Source: Fragilaria crotonensis
Taxonomy: Eukaryota > Bacillariophyta > Fragilariophyceae > Fragilariales > Fragilariaceae
Assembly (NCBI GenBank): GCA_022925895.1
Contig: JAKSYS010000008.1
Span: 186,001-250,000, forward strand
Length of the DNA: 64,000 nucleotides
Reading direction: 5' to 3'
Under the pieces are notes generated by a model. The model was given only the letters and a program-made list of their open reading frames with translations. It had not been told where the DNA came from and searched no databases. Shown here one piece after another: positions 1 to 9,461 of this stretch. Made by a program: the position numbers and the translations under genes. Positions within the stretch are counted from its first letter, which is position 1. Every line of letters starts with the position of its first letter.

Positions 1-159
1 CTTGAGCGGCCGCATGAATAGATTGAACTGTATAGCTTGCTGGCTTCCAGCCGCGGCACATGTTGGTTTGTGTGACAAGAGATTGTGAACAACGAAAACA
101 GATCTTTTTTATTGGAACATTTCCATCATACTCCGTGCTGTGCATGGTGCATGCCGCAT

Positions 160-498
160 TGTTGCAACTAGCTACTCCGTCCACAATATGATAGAGCCTT
201 CAACTCGTTATTGTTTTTTCTTGAACGATATAGATAGTGTTGATAGTAGTCGGAAGTTAATCAAACTTCGAACCTAACTAACGGGATTGTTGCGAGAAAG
301 TGCACTCGCAACAAATCCTTTTTTATTCTCTTCGTTTATTAGTAGTGCCCTTCGTTCTTTTCCACGCACGGGCCCTCTGACTACGTCGGCCCACGTACGT
401 TCACATATAGCACTCTTCTTACCTCTTACTTCTCCTTCATTAGTTCCTCTGCACCCGGAGGTGCGACGTCGCGCGTATTCGGTTGTCTTTTTCCAACA
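160..498 (-). repeat. 3' LTR of Copia copy 1
   Basis: A 339-bp direct repeat of 5971-6308. It starts TGTTGCAACT and ends CCAACA. The preceding bases CGCAT are the target duplication. Because the element is on the minus strand, this left copy is the downstream LTR. Confidence 0.93.
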
Positions 499-551
499 CG
501 CCTCGACCGGTACGGCGGGGTCGCGCCGGAGGGTGTCGATGTGGCTGTATC

Positions 552-1802
552 CTAGAATGACATCTCGGAAACGACGAAACAAATTGCCCTGCAAAGGCTT
601 GGTAAAAAATCCGCTAGCATCTCGAGAGTGGGGCAGTGTTGGATGGTTACGCCGTTCGACTGCACTCGATCCTTAATCCAAAAATATCTGATGTCGATGT
701 GCCTGGACTTTTGCCCAGCCGACATCCGCCCGTTCTTCTCCAACTTGATGGCGCTTTCGTTGTCCTGTTGCAGCGTGCTCTCCTTCACTTCGTATCCTTG
801 TCCTTTCAGGAAGTTCTGTACCCACATTAAGTTTGGGAGGTAATCGCTAGCTCCGACTAGCTCGGCCTCGGTGGAACTCTTGGTGTTCAATTTCTGTTTG
901 GCTGACTTACACACGAGGCCACCAGTACCGAAAGACAGTAAGCCGCCGGTGTGGCTCTTCATATCGGGGTGAACTGCGTATGATGCGTCCACCCATGTTC
1001 TGATTTTTCCCATGTCGTCCGAACCGATCGTATACTTATAGTGTAAAGTACCCTTTAAGTACTCCAAAACTCGTTTCAGTTTCGCTTGATCCTGTACGGT
1101 GCATTTGGAAACTCGTGTGCACAAGAAAATGACGGTAGGAGTATATCCATGCGTGCGCGTATGGACACATACAGGAGCTTGGCTGTCACGCTGTGAAAAT
1201 CTCGGCTTCCCTCTTCGCAAGGGGTGGTGCGATGGCGTCGGTTTCGAATAGGTCCCTTCTGGCTGGTGTTGCTGCGGTTCTGGATATTTCAATCCGGAGT
1301 CCACGATGGCTTCTTCCAAATAGTCCCGCATGGTGATCTCTGCGGTTCCATTCTCCTTGTACAGAATCTTCATCCCGAGGAACGTGTGCTCTTTGCCTCT
1401 GGTGACGGTCATCTTCCCGAACCGATCCTCAATCTGTTCGATAACTTGGGTAACAACGTTTGGGTCGACGTGCGAAATTTTCATGTCGTCGACATACCAC
1501 GCAACCGTGCATTGCTTACCGTTTATGACCTTGTTTGCAACGCACGGGTCATACGGGTTGAGTACGAAACCGATTTCCTCGAGGTAGGAGTGAAACATTT
1601 CATACCACAGTAGAGCCGACTGGACGCACCCATAAAGGGCTTTGATCAGACGAACGTATATGACTTTCGCGCCGTTCTCGACAGTCACGAAGGCGGTGTA
1701 CTTGGGGTTCATTTCGCACAGTATGTCAACGGATGCACCCGTGAACTTCATGATAACGAAGTCCTTCATGTACGCTTTAAGATAGGCACCGGCGATGTCC
1801 AA
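552..1802 (-). CDS. Copia copy 1: reverse transcriptase and RNase H part
   Basis: The C-terminal half of the Copia pol region. It carries the MDIAGAYLKA block with the first catalytic Asp, the YVDD active-site motif in WYVDDMKI (near 1480-1505), and a C-terminal Copia-type RNase H (WVDASYAVHPD, then TKSSTEAELVGASD, with DNESAIKL further on). The LTR follows within about 60 bases. It is part of the transposon and has no host role. Confidence 0.88.
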   Translation of the reverse strand: MDIAGAYLKAYMKDFVIMKFTGASVDILCEMNPKYTAFVTVENGAKVIYVRLIKALYGCVQSALLWYEMFHSYLEEIGFVLNPYDPCVANKVINGKQCTVAWYVDDMKISHVDPNVVTQVIEQIEDRFGKMTVTRGKEHTFLGMKILYKENGTAEITMRDYLEEAIVDSGLKYPEPQQHQPEGTYSKPTPSHHPLRRGKPRFSQRDSQAPVCVHTRTHGYTPTVIFLCTRVSKCTVQDQAKLKRVLEYLKGTLHYKYTIGSDDMGKIRTWVDASYAVHPDMKSHTGGLLSFGTGGLVCKSAKQKLNTKSSTEAELVGASDYLPNLMWVQNFLKGQGYEVKESTLQQDNESAIKLEKNGRMSAGQKSRHIDIRYFWIKDRVQSNGVTIQHCPTLEMLADFLPSLCRAICFVVSEMSF

Positions 1803-2721
1803 TCGATATCATGAGCGAGTCCGTACCCACAGTTGGGGATGCAGTTTCAGACTTATCGTACAAAGTTCTCTGTGCTCGTCCATCTGCGACAGTTCGTCCT
1901 TTTAGCTTTCCGCACCGTTTCTCCTTGATGAGGTTTATGGCTCTGAGGGCCGATTTCTTTGGGCCCTGGTCAGCTTCGGGTCAAGCGGCTCGTAAGCGGT
2001 TAGGTCTTCGAGTTGAGCGAATTTGGCCATTAAAGCCTCCATCGCCTTTCTTCCGTGCTTTTGATCCCAGCATTAGCAGACATCTGCGTCATGGTGTAGG
2101 CAAACGCAGGGTCAGTCGCGCACATATCCATGATGTAGCGGAAAATGTCACCGCCAGCCTGTAAAAGCTGGGTTGGCGGGAAGTACGACTTATTGTTGAA
2201 TGGTTCGTCCATGGCATTCCTGAATCGCCTGGCGGTCGTGTCAATCCGGTTCCGAAGGTTGTACCTGGCTTGTAAAGACGCTCCTGGTTGTTCGTACCGG
2301 TGGTCGTGTTCGCTCCTTGTTCTTCAGCGTTTGTATCATCTTGGAGCAGGAGCCCGTCGGGTGCTTCATCGTCGTCTCCCAGTAGTGTAGCATCATTAAA
2401 ATCTGTGTCTGCGTCGGCATGTGGTACGTCGTAGTCCTGCTCGTAGTCTCCGTCGTCTTCTTGTGCTGTGTAGTCGCCTGTGACGTCATCGTAGGTGTAT
2501 TCGTCGGCGTCTTCCTCGTCTTCCTCGTAGAATACAGATGAATCAGTCCCATTGTTCTCGGTGGGTTCGTCAATGTGGGATTCGCGTCGGGCTGTGTTAT
2601 GTGCGCTCCTTGGTCCTCGAGCGCGACGGCGGGAAAAGGGGCATCGTCGGGAGGAGCAGCATCGGCGCGAAGGTCGGCCAACTCGGTCGGGTCAATGGGG
2701 GTAATCGGCGGCGAGGAGGGG

Positions 2722-5553
2722 TCATCGACATCGGCGCGGAGGGGGAACGTAGTCGCGGTCATATTCGTCAAGGTCAACGGGCTGGTTTGGGCGCCATTCA
2801 ACGACGAGACCATCTTCCTGAATGAGGGGCTGTTTCTCGTGAAGAGCGAGGGCCTCGACGCGAGCGATGGCGATGTCGGTCATCGGGAGAGCAGTCCAGC
2901 GGTGCCGGGAGACGCGACAGCCGGACGCGAGCAACAAGAAGTGGTAGTCGCCGTGCGCGTTGCCAGTTGGGGTGAGGGCAATGGCGCCGAGGGTGCGTGC
3001 AGCAATGGTGTTGGACGGGGAATGGTCCTGGAAGAGTTGGACATAGGTGCCAAACTCGAGACGAAGGCACGCATAGTCAGGCGGCGGGACGCCGGTCACG
3101 ATGGAAAGAGGGCTGAGAAAAGGGGAGACACCGTTGTCGGCGGGGAACATGTTAAGGCAACGAACAGCGTCGGCTACCATGTGGACGACCATGAGCTTGG
3201 GCAAGCGTTTAAAAGGGAGGCCGTGTACGGTGGAGCGGAGGCGCTCCTTGACGGTGCGGACGGAACGCTCAATTTCGCCAACGTGACTGTCGGGGGCGAC
3301 GACGTCAAGGTGGATCGGGGCGACGGCGTCGCGAATGCAGGCAAACTCGTGGTCGACGTGTAGGGCGCACACGTTGAAACCACGGGCGGCGTAGAGGCGA
3401 AGAACGGCCTGGACCTCCTTCACCATTGTAGAGTGGGTGCGGTCGGGCACGGAGCTGACGGTGCGAAACTGGATGTTGCGCGAGATGGTGTGAAAAAAGG
3501 CGTGGCCTTGGACGAAGAAAAAATCAACGCAGAGGATGACGTCGCGGTGGTGGTCGAGCACCGGAGGGGGCAATGGAACAGATTCGAGCGCGGGTGTGTG
3601 CGTGGCGGCGCCGGCACGCGTGGTTTTTCCTTTGAGGGTGGCAATGTCAGGGCCATAAATGACAAGGGCGCGTTTCGCATCCAATGGCGTGACGGGACAG
3701 TTGCGAATAAAACCTCCGGCAAGGATGCGTTGGAAAACTGCTTCACTGGGTCGCCCGATCATGCGGTACAGGGCACGTGCCGCATCGGCATTCGCGACAT
3801 CGCGTCGGCTAAAAAGCTTCTTCTGATTGGCGACGGTGGTCACCATGTTATAGGCTGTAACGCAGTGGCTACTAGCATTAGAAGGGGAAACATAAACATA
3901 CAAACCACATACATGTTCGAGGAATTTCATCGCAGAGCCGTCGAGGCGGTGAACGATCATGGCAGGTTCCGTGGCGGTGTCCATCATGACGCGACAAACC
4001 TTGCGAACTTCCGCGAGGGAGAGAATGTTAGCGATGGACTGAGGGTTAAACCAAACCTTGCCGAGGTTAGGGAAATCGCCCACAAGGGTCGAGTCTTGGT
4101 GGCCGCCGTTTGTGACGGCGCGAAGAACGTGTTCGCTTGGCCTGATGTTCGTTAACATGTCGGCGTTGCGAAACACTGAGATTGTGGACTGTGAATCCAG
4201 CAAAATCCACGAGGGGTCGATTCCTGACACGCCCTGAGCAAGTGTGAAACCGTACTGAACGAGCGTAGTGCCGGCGGACGCTGTACTAGAGTTCGTGTCG
4301 GTGGGGCAGTCGGAAGCATAATGTCCTGTTTCGTTGCATCGGTAACAGGTGACGCCGTCGTGCGTGATCCCGTTTGTTCCTGGGGTGACAGTAGTGGTGC
4401 GTTGCGCGAAAGTCATGGCGCTACCCTCCGAGCCGCCGGGGTTAGCCTGGGGAACACCAGCGTTTGTGGTCGTCTCGCTTGTGCTTCCATTGTTGTGAGT
4501 CCTACTGCGGGCCGCGTTCGTTGGAGTGCGGTAATTTACGAGCAAGCTGTATGCCGATGCGAGGTCCCGCGGGTACTCATCCTTCCCTTTGCTGTACTGG
4601 TTCGAGAGGTCGGCAACCAGGGTTCCATATCTGGTCGGGTCGGAGCCACGAATGAGGGCGGCTGCAAGAGTGCAGTCGCGTGCGATCTTCATACGCTCTT
4701 CCTCGGTGTACCTGGAACCGTCGTCTTTTGTCTCTGGGGCCAACTTCGGGTTGAGTACAAGTGTACCTCCGTGGTACTCGATGGTGTCACTGCGGCTCTT
4801 CAAAGCTTCAAGGTAACTGTCAGCGCTTTGTCCCTGCTGCTGCCTGCAGTTGAGAAAACTCGCCGTGGCGTCGAGCATGGATATGTACCCGTTGTGTTTG
4901 GCGTCAAACTGCATGGTTACAGCCTTGATATTGTTAAGAAGCCATTCGCAGTCATCGTTGGCAGTGCTTTGTGCGTAGCCGTCGAGGGACTTCACTTTTG
5001 CCTTCATGGACTCACTGCACTGTCCCCAAATCACAGCGTGGAGTGCGGCGAGGTTTCCTCGGAGGACGCGCTTTCTCTTCGCGTAGTCGCGAATGTCCTC
5101 ATTCCAAATCGCAATGTCTGTCTCGTCGGCGTCTGCACCTGGTCTTGCTGGCTTCTCCAGTGTCGGTAGTCTCATCTCGGTTGCAAACAGGGGCGACAAG
5201 TCTTCTGCATACTTGAGAGTCTTCTTAGCATATCCTTCCAACGCTTCAAGGGTCTTCATGTACTGCCTGCGGTCTGTCTGTTCGTCATAGCACTCAAAAA
5301 CGTTCCCGTTCATCTCGGGTGTTGTGCCTTTGAACCTGGTGCTCCTGGGTCTGGAAACGGTGGAGCGTCCATGGCCACGTCCGCTTCCTCCGCGACCACG
5401 TCCTCTTCCTCGCCCCGCCGTACGGCTGGTGGAGTTGCCACGACCGGTCTCGGTCGTCAGGCCGCTGGTAGTGGTATCGGCGCCAGTGCTGCTGTTGCTG
5501 CTCATGGCTAGTGTGGTCCCGAAACGCGTTTCAAGTTGTTCGGAGCTCGCCAA
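2722..5553 (-). CDS. Copia copy 1: gag, protease and integrase part
   Basis: A retrotransposon polyprotein segment. After an Arg/Gly-rich N-terminus comes a gag-like helical region and a CCHC knuckle (CYRCNETGHYASDCP, near 4315-4360) that would bind element RNA. A protease-like motif LLDSQSTISV lies near 4200, and an integrase core lies between about 3000 and 3550, with the acidic positions visible in VDFFF and HVDHEF. The segment belongs to the Copia element spanning 160-6308 and is followed downstream on the minus strand by the reverse transcriptase part. It is not a host gene. Confidence 0.85.
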   Translation of the reverse strand: MASSEQLETRFGTTLAMSSNSSTGADTTTSGLTTETGRGNSTSRTAGRGRGRGRGGSGRGHGRSTVSRPRSTRFKGTTPEMNGNVFECYDEQTDRRQYMKTLEALEGYAKKTLKYAEDLSPLFATEMRLPTLEKPARPGADADETDIAIWNEDIRDYAKRKRVLRGNLAALHAVIWGQCSESMKAKVKSLDGYAQSTANDDCEWLLNNIKAVTMQFDAKHNGYISMLDATASFLNCRQQQGQSADSYLEALKSRSDTIEYHGGTLVLNPKLAPETKDDGSRYTEEERMKIARDCTLAAALIRGSDPTRYGTLVADLSNQYSKGKDEYPRDLASAYSLLVNYRTPTNAARSRTHNNGSTSETTTNAGVPQANPGGSEGSAMTFAQRTTTVTPGTNGITHDGVTCYRCNETGHYASDCPTDTNSSTASAGTTLVQYGFTLAQGVSGIDPSWILLDSQSTISVFRNADMLTNIRPSEHVLRAVTNGGHQDSTLVGDFPNLGKVWFNPQSIANILSLAEVRKVCRVMMDTATEPAMIVHRLDGSAMKFLEHVCGLYVYVSPSNASSHCVTAYNMVTTVANQKKLFSRRDVANADAARALYRMIGRPSEAVFQRILAGGFIRNCPVTPLDAKRALVIYGPDIATLKGKTTRAGAATHTPALESVPLPPPVLDHHRDVILCVDFFFVQGHAFFHTISRNIQFRTVSSVPDRTHSTMVKEVQAVLRLYAARGFNVCALHVDHEFACIRDAVAPIHLDVVAPDSHVGEIERSVRTVKERLRSTVHGLPFKRLPKLMVVHMVADAVRCLNMFPADNGVSPFLSPLSIVTGVPPPDYACLRLEFGTYVQLFQDHSPSNTIAARTLGAIALTPTGNAHGDYHFLLLASGCRVSRHRWTALPMTDIAIARVEALALHEKQPLIQEDGLVVEWRPNQPVDLDEYDRDYVPPPRRCR

Positions 5554-5888
5554 GTCTTGGTCCCGTTGTCCGTGAGTATGTGGACCTGGTCGGGGATGAC
5601 CTTAGTCACTACCGCTGAGCGTTCCTGAGCCTCTGTCCACGCTGGTCCAGCCGTTGCCGGTTTTCGGACTTTGTTCGTAATGCGGACGCGATCGCCTTGC
5701 CTGAAACCGTTCGTAAAGAACAACGTACCGTCAGGGAGCGTGTGGTTGTCGTTAGATTGCAGTGTCGCTGCGTTGGCCCTCTCTGCTCTTGCTAGCCTGG
5801 CGCGTTCGATCTTGACAGTGAGATCTGCTTCTCTGATTTTCAGTTCGCGTAGTTCCTCGATGAGTTCTTCAAAACTCTCGTCTTCCAT
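5508..5888 (-). CDS. Copia copy 1: short ORF ahead of gag (part)
   Basis: A short reading frame just inside the 5' LTR. The start chosen is the Met that begins MEDESFEELIEEL, which opens a highly charged predicted coiled coil of about 45 residues. This is followed by a basic beta-rich stretch (GDRVRITNKV ... VVTKVIPDQVHIL) that resembles a small SH3/KOW-like fold. It overlaps the start of the gag part slightly. An extra ORF before gag is not part of the canonical Copia layout. Its role is unknown: nucleic-acid binding or Gag regulation would be guesses. Confidence 0.6.
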   Translation of the reverse strand: MEDESFEELIEELRELKIREADLTVKIERARLARAERANAATLQSNDNHTLPDGTLFFTNGFRQGDRVRITNKVRKPATAGPAWTEAQERSAVVTKVIPDQVHILTDNGTKTWRAPNNLKRVSGPH

Positions 5889-5970
5889 TAAGCAGGTTTT
5901 GACGGAGAAACAATGTGTCAGTAAAGATACTGGGGATGTAAGTAAAATAATACCTCCTTTCTCGCAACAA

Positions 5971-6308
5971 TGTTGCAACTAGCTACTCCGTCCACAATAT
6001 GATAGAGCCTTCAACTCGTTATTGTTTTTTCTTGAACGATATAGATAGTGTTGATAGTAGTCGGAAGTTAATCAAACTTCGAACCTAACTAACGGGATTG
6101 TTGCGAGAAAGTGCACTCGCAACAAATCCTTTTATTCTCTTCGTTTATTAGTAGTGCCCTTCGTTCTTTTCCACGCACGGGCCCTCTGACTACGTCGGCC
6201 CACGTACGTTCACATATAGCACTCTTCTTACCTCTTACTTCTCCTTCATGTAGTTCCTCTGCACCCGGAGGTGCGACGTCGCGCGTATTCGGTTGTCTTT
6301 TTCCAACA
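5971..6308 (-). repeat. 5' LTR of Copia copy 1
   Basis: A 338-bp copy of 160-498 that differs by a short T-run length change and one inserted base. It is followed by CGCAT, matching the bases before the left LTR. On the minus strand this is the promoter-bearing upstream LTR. Confidence 0.93.
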
Positions 6309-6323
6309 CGCATGCCATATCTT

Positions 6324-6893
6324 CAGGGGTGTCCTATTTAAGGCGACCGGGCCGGCGCGCCTAGCAGCGCCTTAATTAGTTAATATAGGCGCTTTTTTGG
6401 ACCTTCAAAAAGGCGGTGTAAGGCGGTGGGGGTTAGGGGTTAGGGTTTTGGGGATTTAGAGTTAAGGTTCATGACTGTACAGAGCAGCTGCAACGCTCAT
6501 CCCCACTTCAGTCCATCATGAAAATAACACTGCCAACAGACCTCACAGCTCACCATGAACAATCATGGAAGTAACTTCAATTGTTTCAGCTTTTTTCACT
6601 GCAACAGTTGAGTTCCAAGTCCAAGTAAAGCATCTTGCTACTGGCTACGGATATACTGGAGTACTGTACAACAAGGTACTGTATCCATGTCTACTGTATG
6701 TTGTTTATTATCTACTGGAGTACTGTCGTACTATGCTACGAGAATGCTCCGTACAAACTTACACGTACAATTCTACATGATGGTATGTTTGTAGCGTAGA
6801 ATCTACAGGACCTTATTTAAGGCGCTATTTCAAGGCTTCAAAAAGGCGATTGGCCCCAAAATTAAGGCGCCCGCCTTAAATAGGACACCCCTG
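6324..6893. mobile_element. hAT-like MITE, copy 1 (570 bp)
   Basis: A non-coding element with terminal inverted repeats starting CAGGGGTGTCCTATTTAAGG and flanked by the perfect 8-bp duplication CATATCTT (6316-6323 and 6894-6901). CAG-type ends plus an 8-bp duplication are typical of the hAT superfamily. It carries subterminal repeats of AAGGCG(CC) and a G-rich run resembling TTAGGG near 6430-6450. The only ORF (71 codons) shows no transposase similarity. A second, apparently identical copy in opposite orientation lies at 51018-51587, so mobilisation in trans was recent. Confidence 0.92.
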
Positions 6894-7138
6894 CATATCT
6901 TATATCTTCGCAAGGCTCATCACGATCAACACTGCATATGCATACTGTGTACTAGTACTGGACTACATAAGGATACGGGATACAGGCCCATCTCAAGAGC
7001 ACTTTGCCCTTTGTCGTTGACTCATCTCTCATCTCTCACGCTGTTCGTGCACGACAGTAGCCGTGTACAAGTATCTCGTAGCAGTGAAGTAGGCTTCGTG
7101 GTATAGCATTTATCCACTACTTCTGTCACCGCCACAAG

Positions 7139-7192
7139 GAGAAAGCTTAATGTCTATATATTTCGATCTATTTAGAATCTATATCGAAGATA
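7139..7192 (+). repeat. Left TIR of the Mutator-like element
   Basis: A 54-bp inverted repeat. Its reverse complement is at 8205-8258 with one mismatch (AAAGCTT against AAAACTT). Confidence 0.9.
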
Positions 7193-8204
7193 AAAGTAAC
7201 CACTTTTGATTACATTTATCTTCATTTGTCCTTCAGCCCCTTGGACGTCATCCCATCTTCGATTTTCACCAATCAGACTGCTCAATTACTCGGCTGTTCG
7301 CAAGATCGGCGCTGGCCCGGTTGCCGAATTTTTGTTTCACATTCATGGCGCATGTGTAACATACTTGTGTACGTTGCCGGTATGCATTATGCATACTACG
7401 TACACCGTTTATAATCTGGGTTCTGGTAAAATCCAAATCGACCCCCTCAAGTATTTTGAAGACAAACCTACAACCGCTTATTACTCAAAGTCTACGAGTC
7501 GATATCATCTGTCAGCTTATGGTACTACCGGTACTGTTGTACAACACCGCGTTCAATGATTTAAAAGCGAGTACTGCAGTACAGCACTATACGTACGAAT
7601 ATAGAAATGCGGAATACACCGTAGATTCTATGCCAGTATCAGGTTCTCGGAGTAGTCCAGTAGCGCAGTACTCGATTGTGAAACCTACAGTACGTTGATA
7701 CCGGTAGCCTCCTGTTTATTGTTGTTGTCCTGGTTCCTGTCAAAAATGCATTGAACATCTATCAAAAACAACAAGTTTCATTCCCACTGTCACTACAACT
7801 GACTGCAATTGCTACATGTAATACAGACACAGAATGGAAAGTAAATTAATTAATGAACTACAGAGATATTACATGCAGATTGTCTGCAGTTGAGGGTGCA
7901 TTGTGCCAAATTGCAATTGTGGAGTATTTGTGTAATCAGTTTTCGAAATGTGTACGATACCCGTACCTTGAGTACCATTTCTACGTATGTGTGTAGGAGA
8001 AGTACGTAACTCCCGTGGCTTTCAAATTCGGATTTGGGCGCGGCTCCGTCGACCTGCATTCAAAATGCACCCTCGTAGACCCCAGCAGTTATCCCAAGTA
8101 AGTCATATTGGATACACATGGGATGAGATTGTAAGTGCATTGAGGGGTTCGTATCGATGACGTCGAAACGAAGCTACATTAATGTGTTCATGTATCGATA
8201 AGTA

Positions 8205-8258
8205 TATCTTCGATATAGATTCTAAATAGATCGAAATATATAGACATTAAGTTTTCTC
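8205..8258 (-). repeat. Right TIR of the Mutator-like element
   Basis: The inverted partner of 7139-7192. It is followed directly by the second copy of the 9-bp duplication CGCCACAAG. Confidence 0.9.
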
Positions 8259-8488
8259 CGCCACAAGACACTGTTTCCATTTCATAACCATCATCACTTC
8301 TGAATTGACAACAGATCATTTGTTTGCAATCGGACAAGAACTGGGATTATGAAGAAAGGAATGGTAACGTAAGTGCATGCATTGTGCGACAATTGGGCAA
8401 TACAGCGCATCAACACATTTCGGTATCGCAAGACAAGGTGAAGGTCTGAAGTACTCCGATATTGCTCACGTGTGATGTGGTCACATTC

Positions 8489-8734
8489 ATGGACCGATCA
8501 TCATCATTATCATCATGCTCATCATTATTTCGTTGTTCTTATATCATTAGATTTCGTCGAACCGGTGCATCCCGATTGAGCAACATTGCACTTGGAGCTG
8601 CCGTGGGCGTTGTGAGTGGATACTATATTTTTGCAGCCCCCCTGAAACAATATTGGGAAGAAAAGGAACGACAAGATGCGGCGGCGGCAGCTTCGGCGCC
8701 GACAGCGTCGAAGCAACCTACCAAGAGTAGTTGA
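8489..8734 (+). CDS. Small single-pass membrane protein, probably mitochondrial
   Basis: An 81-residue reading frame. The N-terminus is rich in Ser and Arg with almost no acidic residues, like a mitochondrial presequence. It is followed by one membrane segment at about residues 30-53 (NIALGAAVGVVSGYYIFAAP), a charged segment LKQYWEEKERQ and an Ala/Thr-rich tail. This architecture is common among small inner-membrane assembly factors, but the family is not recognised. The start chosen is the second in-frame Met, because the first (8462) would add nine unremarkable residues. The frame stands out from its surroundings by composition and by lying between transposons. It could also be a chance ORF. 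Confidence 0.5.
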   Translation: MDRSSSLSSCSSLFRCSYIIRFRRTGASRLSNIALGAAVGVVSGYYIFAAPLKQYWEEKERQDAAAAASAPTASKQPTKSS

Positions 8735-9401
8735 TTGTGTATTTTTCGTGCGAAAAAAAACGTAAATGGGATATGGCGTCGAATTGTTGTCGAGAAAATG
8801 GGACAACCAGGGTTTTTCACACCTGGAAGTGTGCCTCCATCCAGGGACTCTTTAAATATTCATTAGGATTTATTTCCTTGCTAAAGAACAACGCACCACT
8901 GCCGTCTTGCTGAACCGCCTTTGCTGTGGTACCTTATACACTGGTGCATTTGAAAAGCAGCATTCCGTGCTTGTCGACCAAGATTGGGATCGAGCTTGGC
9001 ACGGCTCACGAACATTTCCACGAGGAAGAAGTTGAATCGCGAGATTCCATTAATACCTTGTGATACGTACACCTCTTGTCGACGATAACATCACGATCCC
9101 AGATTTAGCCATGTCAGTAGGGCATCACCTCGTTGTTCCAGGCTCAAGTTTCAAATTTCTTCCACATCCACTTGTACTCGCACTGTAGATATGAATACCA
9201 GCTACCGTCGTCTTATATATTCGTGACGCAGCCGTGCCGCATCGTGACGCATGACTCACGATTGCAGTAAACACTGAATGCCAGACACGATTCAAAATCG
9301 TTTTGACGAGCAACCAACGAGAAGCCCATCACTAATGCTCATCAATCATCATCATCAGCAGAACTCTTCAGATCGCACTTGATGCACTTTCGATCGTCCC
9401 A
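8735..9401. other. Intergenic, no gene seen
   Basis: No coding pattern was found on either strand. The right half contains a CATCAT-rich stretch (9341-9360), part of the upstream block shared with the other LRR genes of the array. Confidence 0.5.
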
Positions 9402-9424
9402 AACGAGAAGACCTAGATGTCTTC
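9402..9424 (+). promoter_or_regulatory. Conserved upstream element of the LRR family (decayed copy)
   Basis: AACGAGAAGACCTAGATGT lies 60 bases before the family start codon at 9462. It matches elements before the LRR genes at 11001, 20462, 22239 and 24950. Confidence 0.5.
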
Positions 9425-9461
9425 TTGCTCAAGGCGCAAGGCGCATACAATTCCTTCCAAA

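Larger units (their letters stand above)
160..6308 (-). mobile_element. Ty1/Copia LTR retrotransposon, copy 1
   Basis: A full-length-sized Copia element read on the minus strand. Near-identical LTRs lie at 160-498 and 5971-6308, with TG...CA ends (TGTTG...CAACA), and the 5-bp duplication CGCAT flanks the element (155-159 and 6309-6313). In coding order it holds a short coiled-coil ORF, gag with a CCHC zinc knuckle, protease, integrase, reverse transcriptase and RNase H. Integrase before reverse transcriptase places it in Copia, not Gypsy. The LTRs differ only by about two small indels, so the insertion is recent. The internal region is interrupted by a few breaks, so this is treated as a recent fossil. 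It probably belongs to the diatom CoDi group, but that assignment is from memory of the domain order and not from a comparison. Confidence 0.93.
7139..8258. mobile_element. Mutator-like non-autonomous DNA transposon
   Basis: A 1120-bp element bounded by 54-bp inverted repeats (7139-7192 and 8205-8258) that differ at one position and begin GAGAAAGCTTAATGTCTATA. A perfect 9-bp duplication, CGCCACAAG, flanks it (7130-7138 and 8259-8267). Long TIRs with a 9-bp duplication are the hallmark of Mutator/MULE elements. The interior has short ORFs only, none recognisable as a transposase, so it would depend on an enzyme from elsewhere. The interior is rich in GTAC words. Confidence 0.88.

Noticed and set aside
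2575-3363. A 262-codon plus-strand frame
   Set aside because: It is antisense to the integrase part of the first Copia element.
6565-6780. A 71-codon frame inside the hAT-like MITE, repeated at 51131-51346
   Set aside because: Identity in both copies reflects the identity of the element. It has no transposase motif and no coding-like composition.
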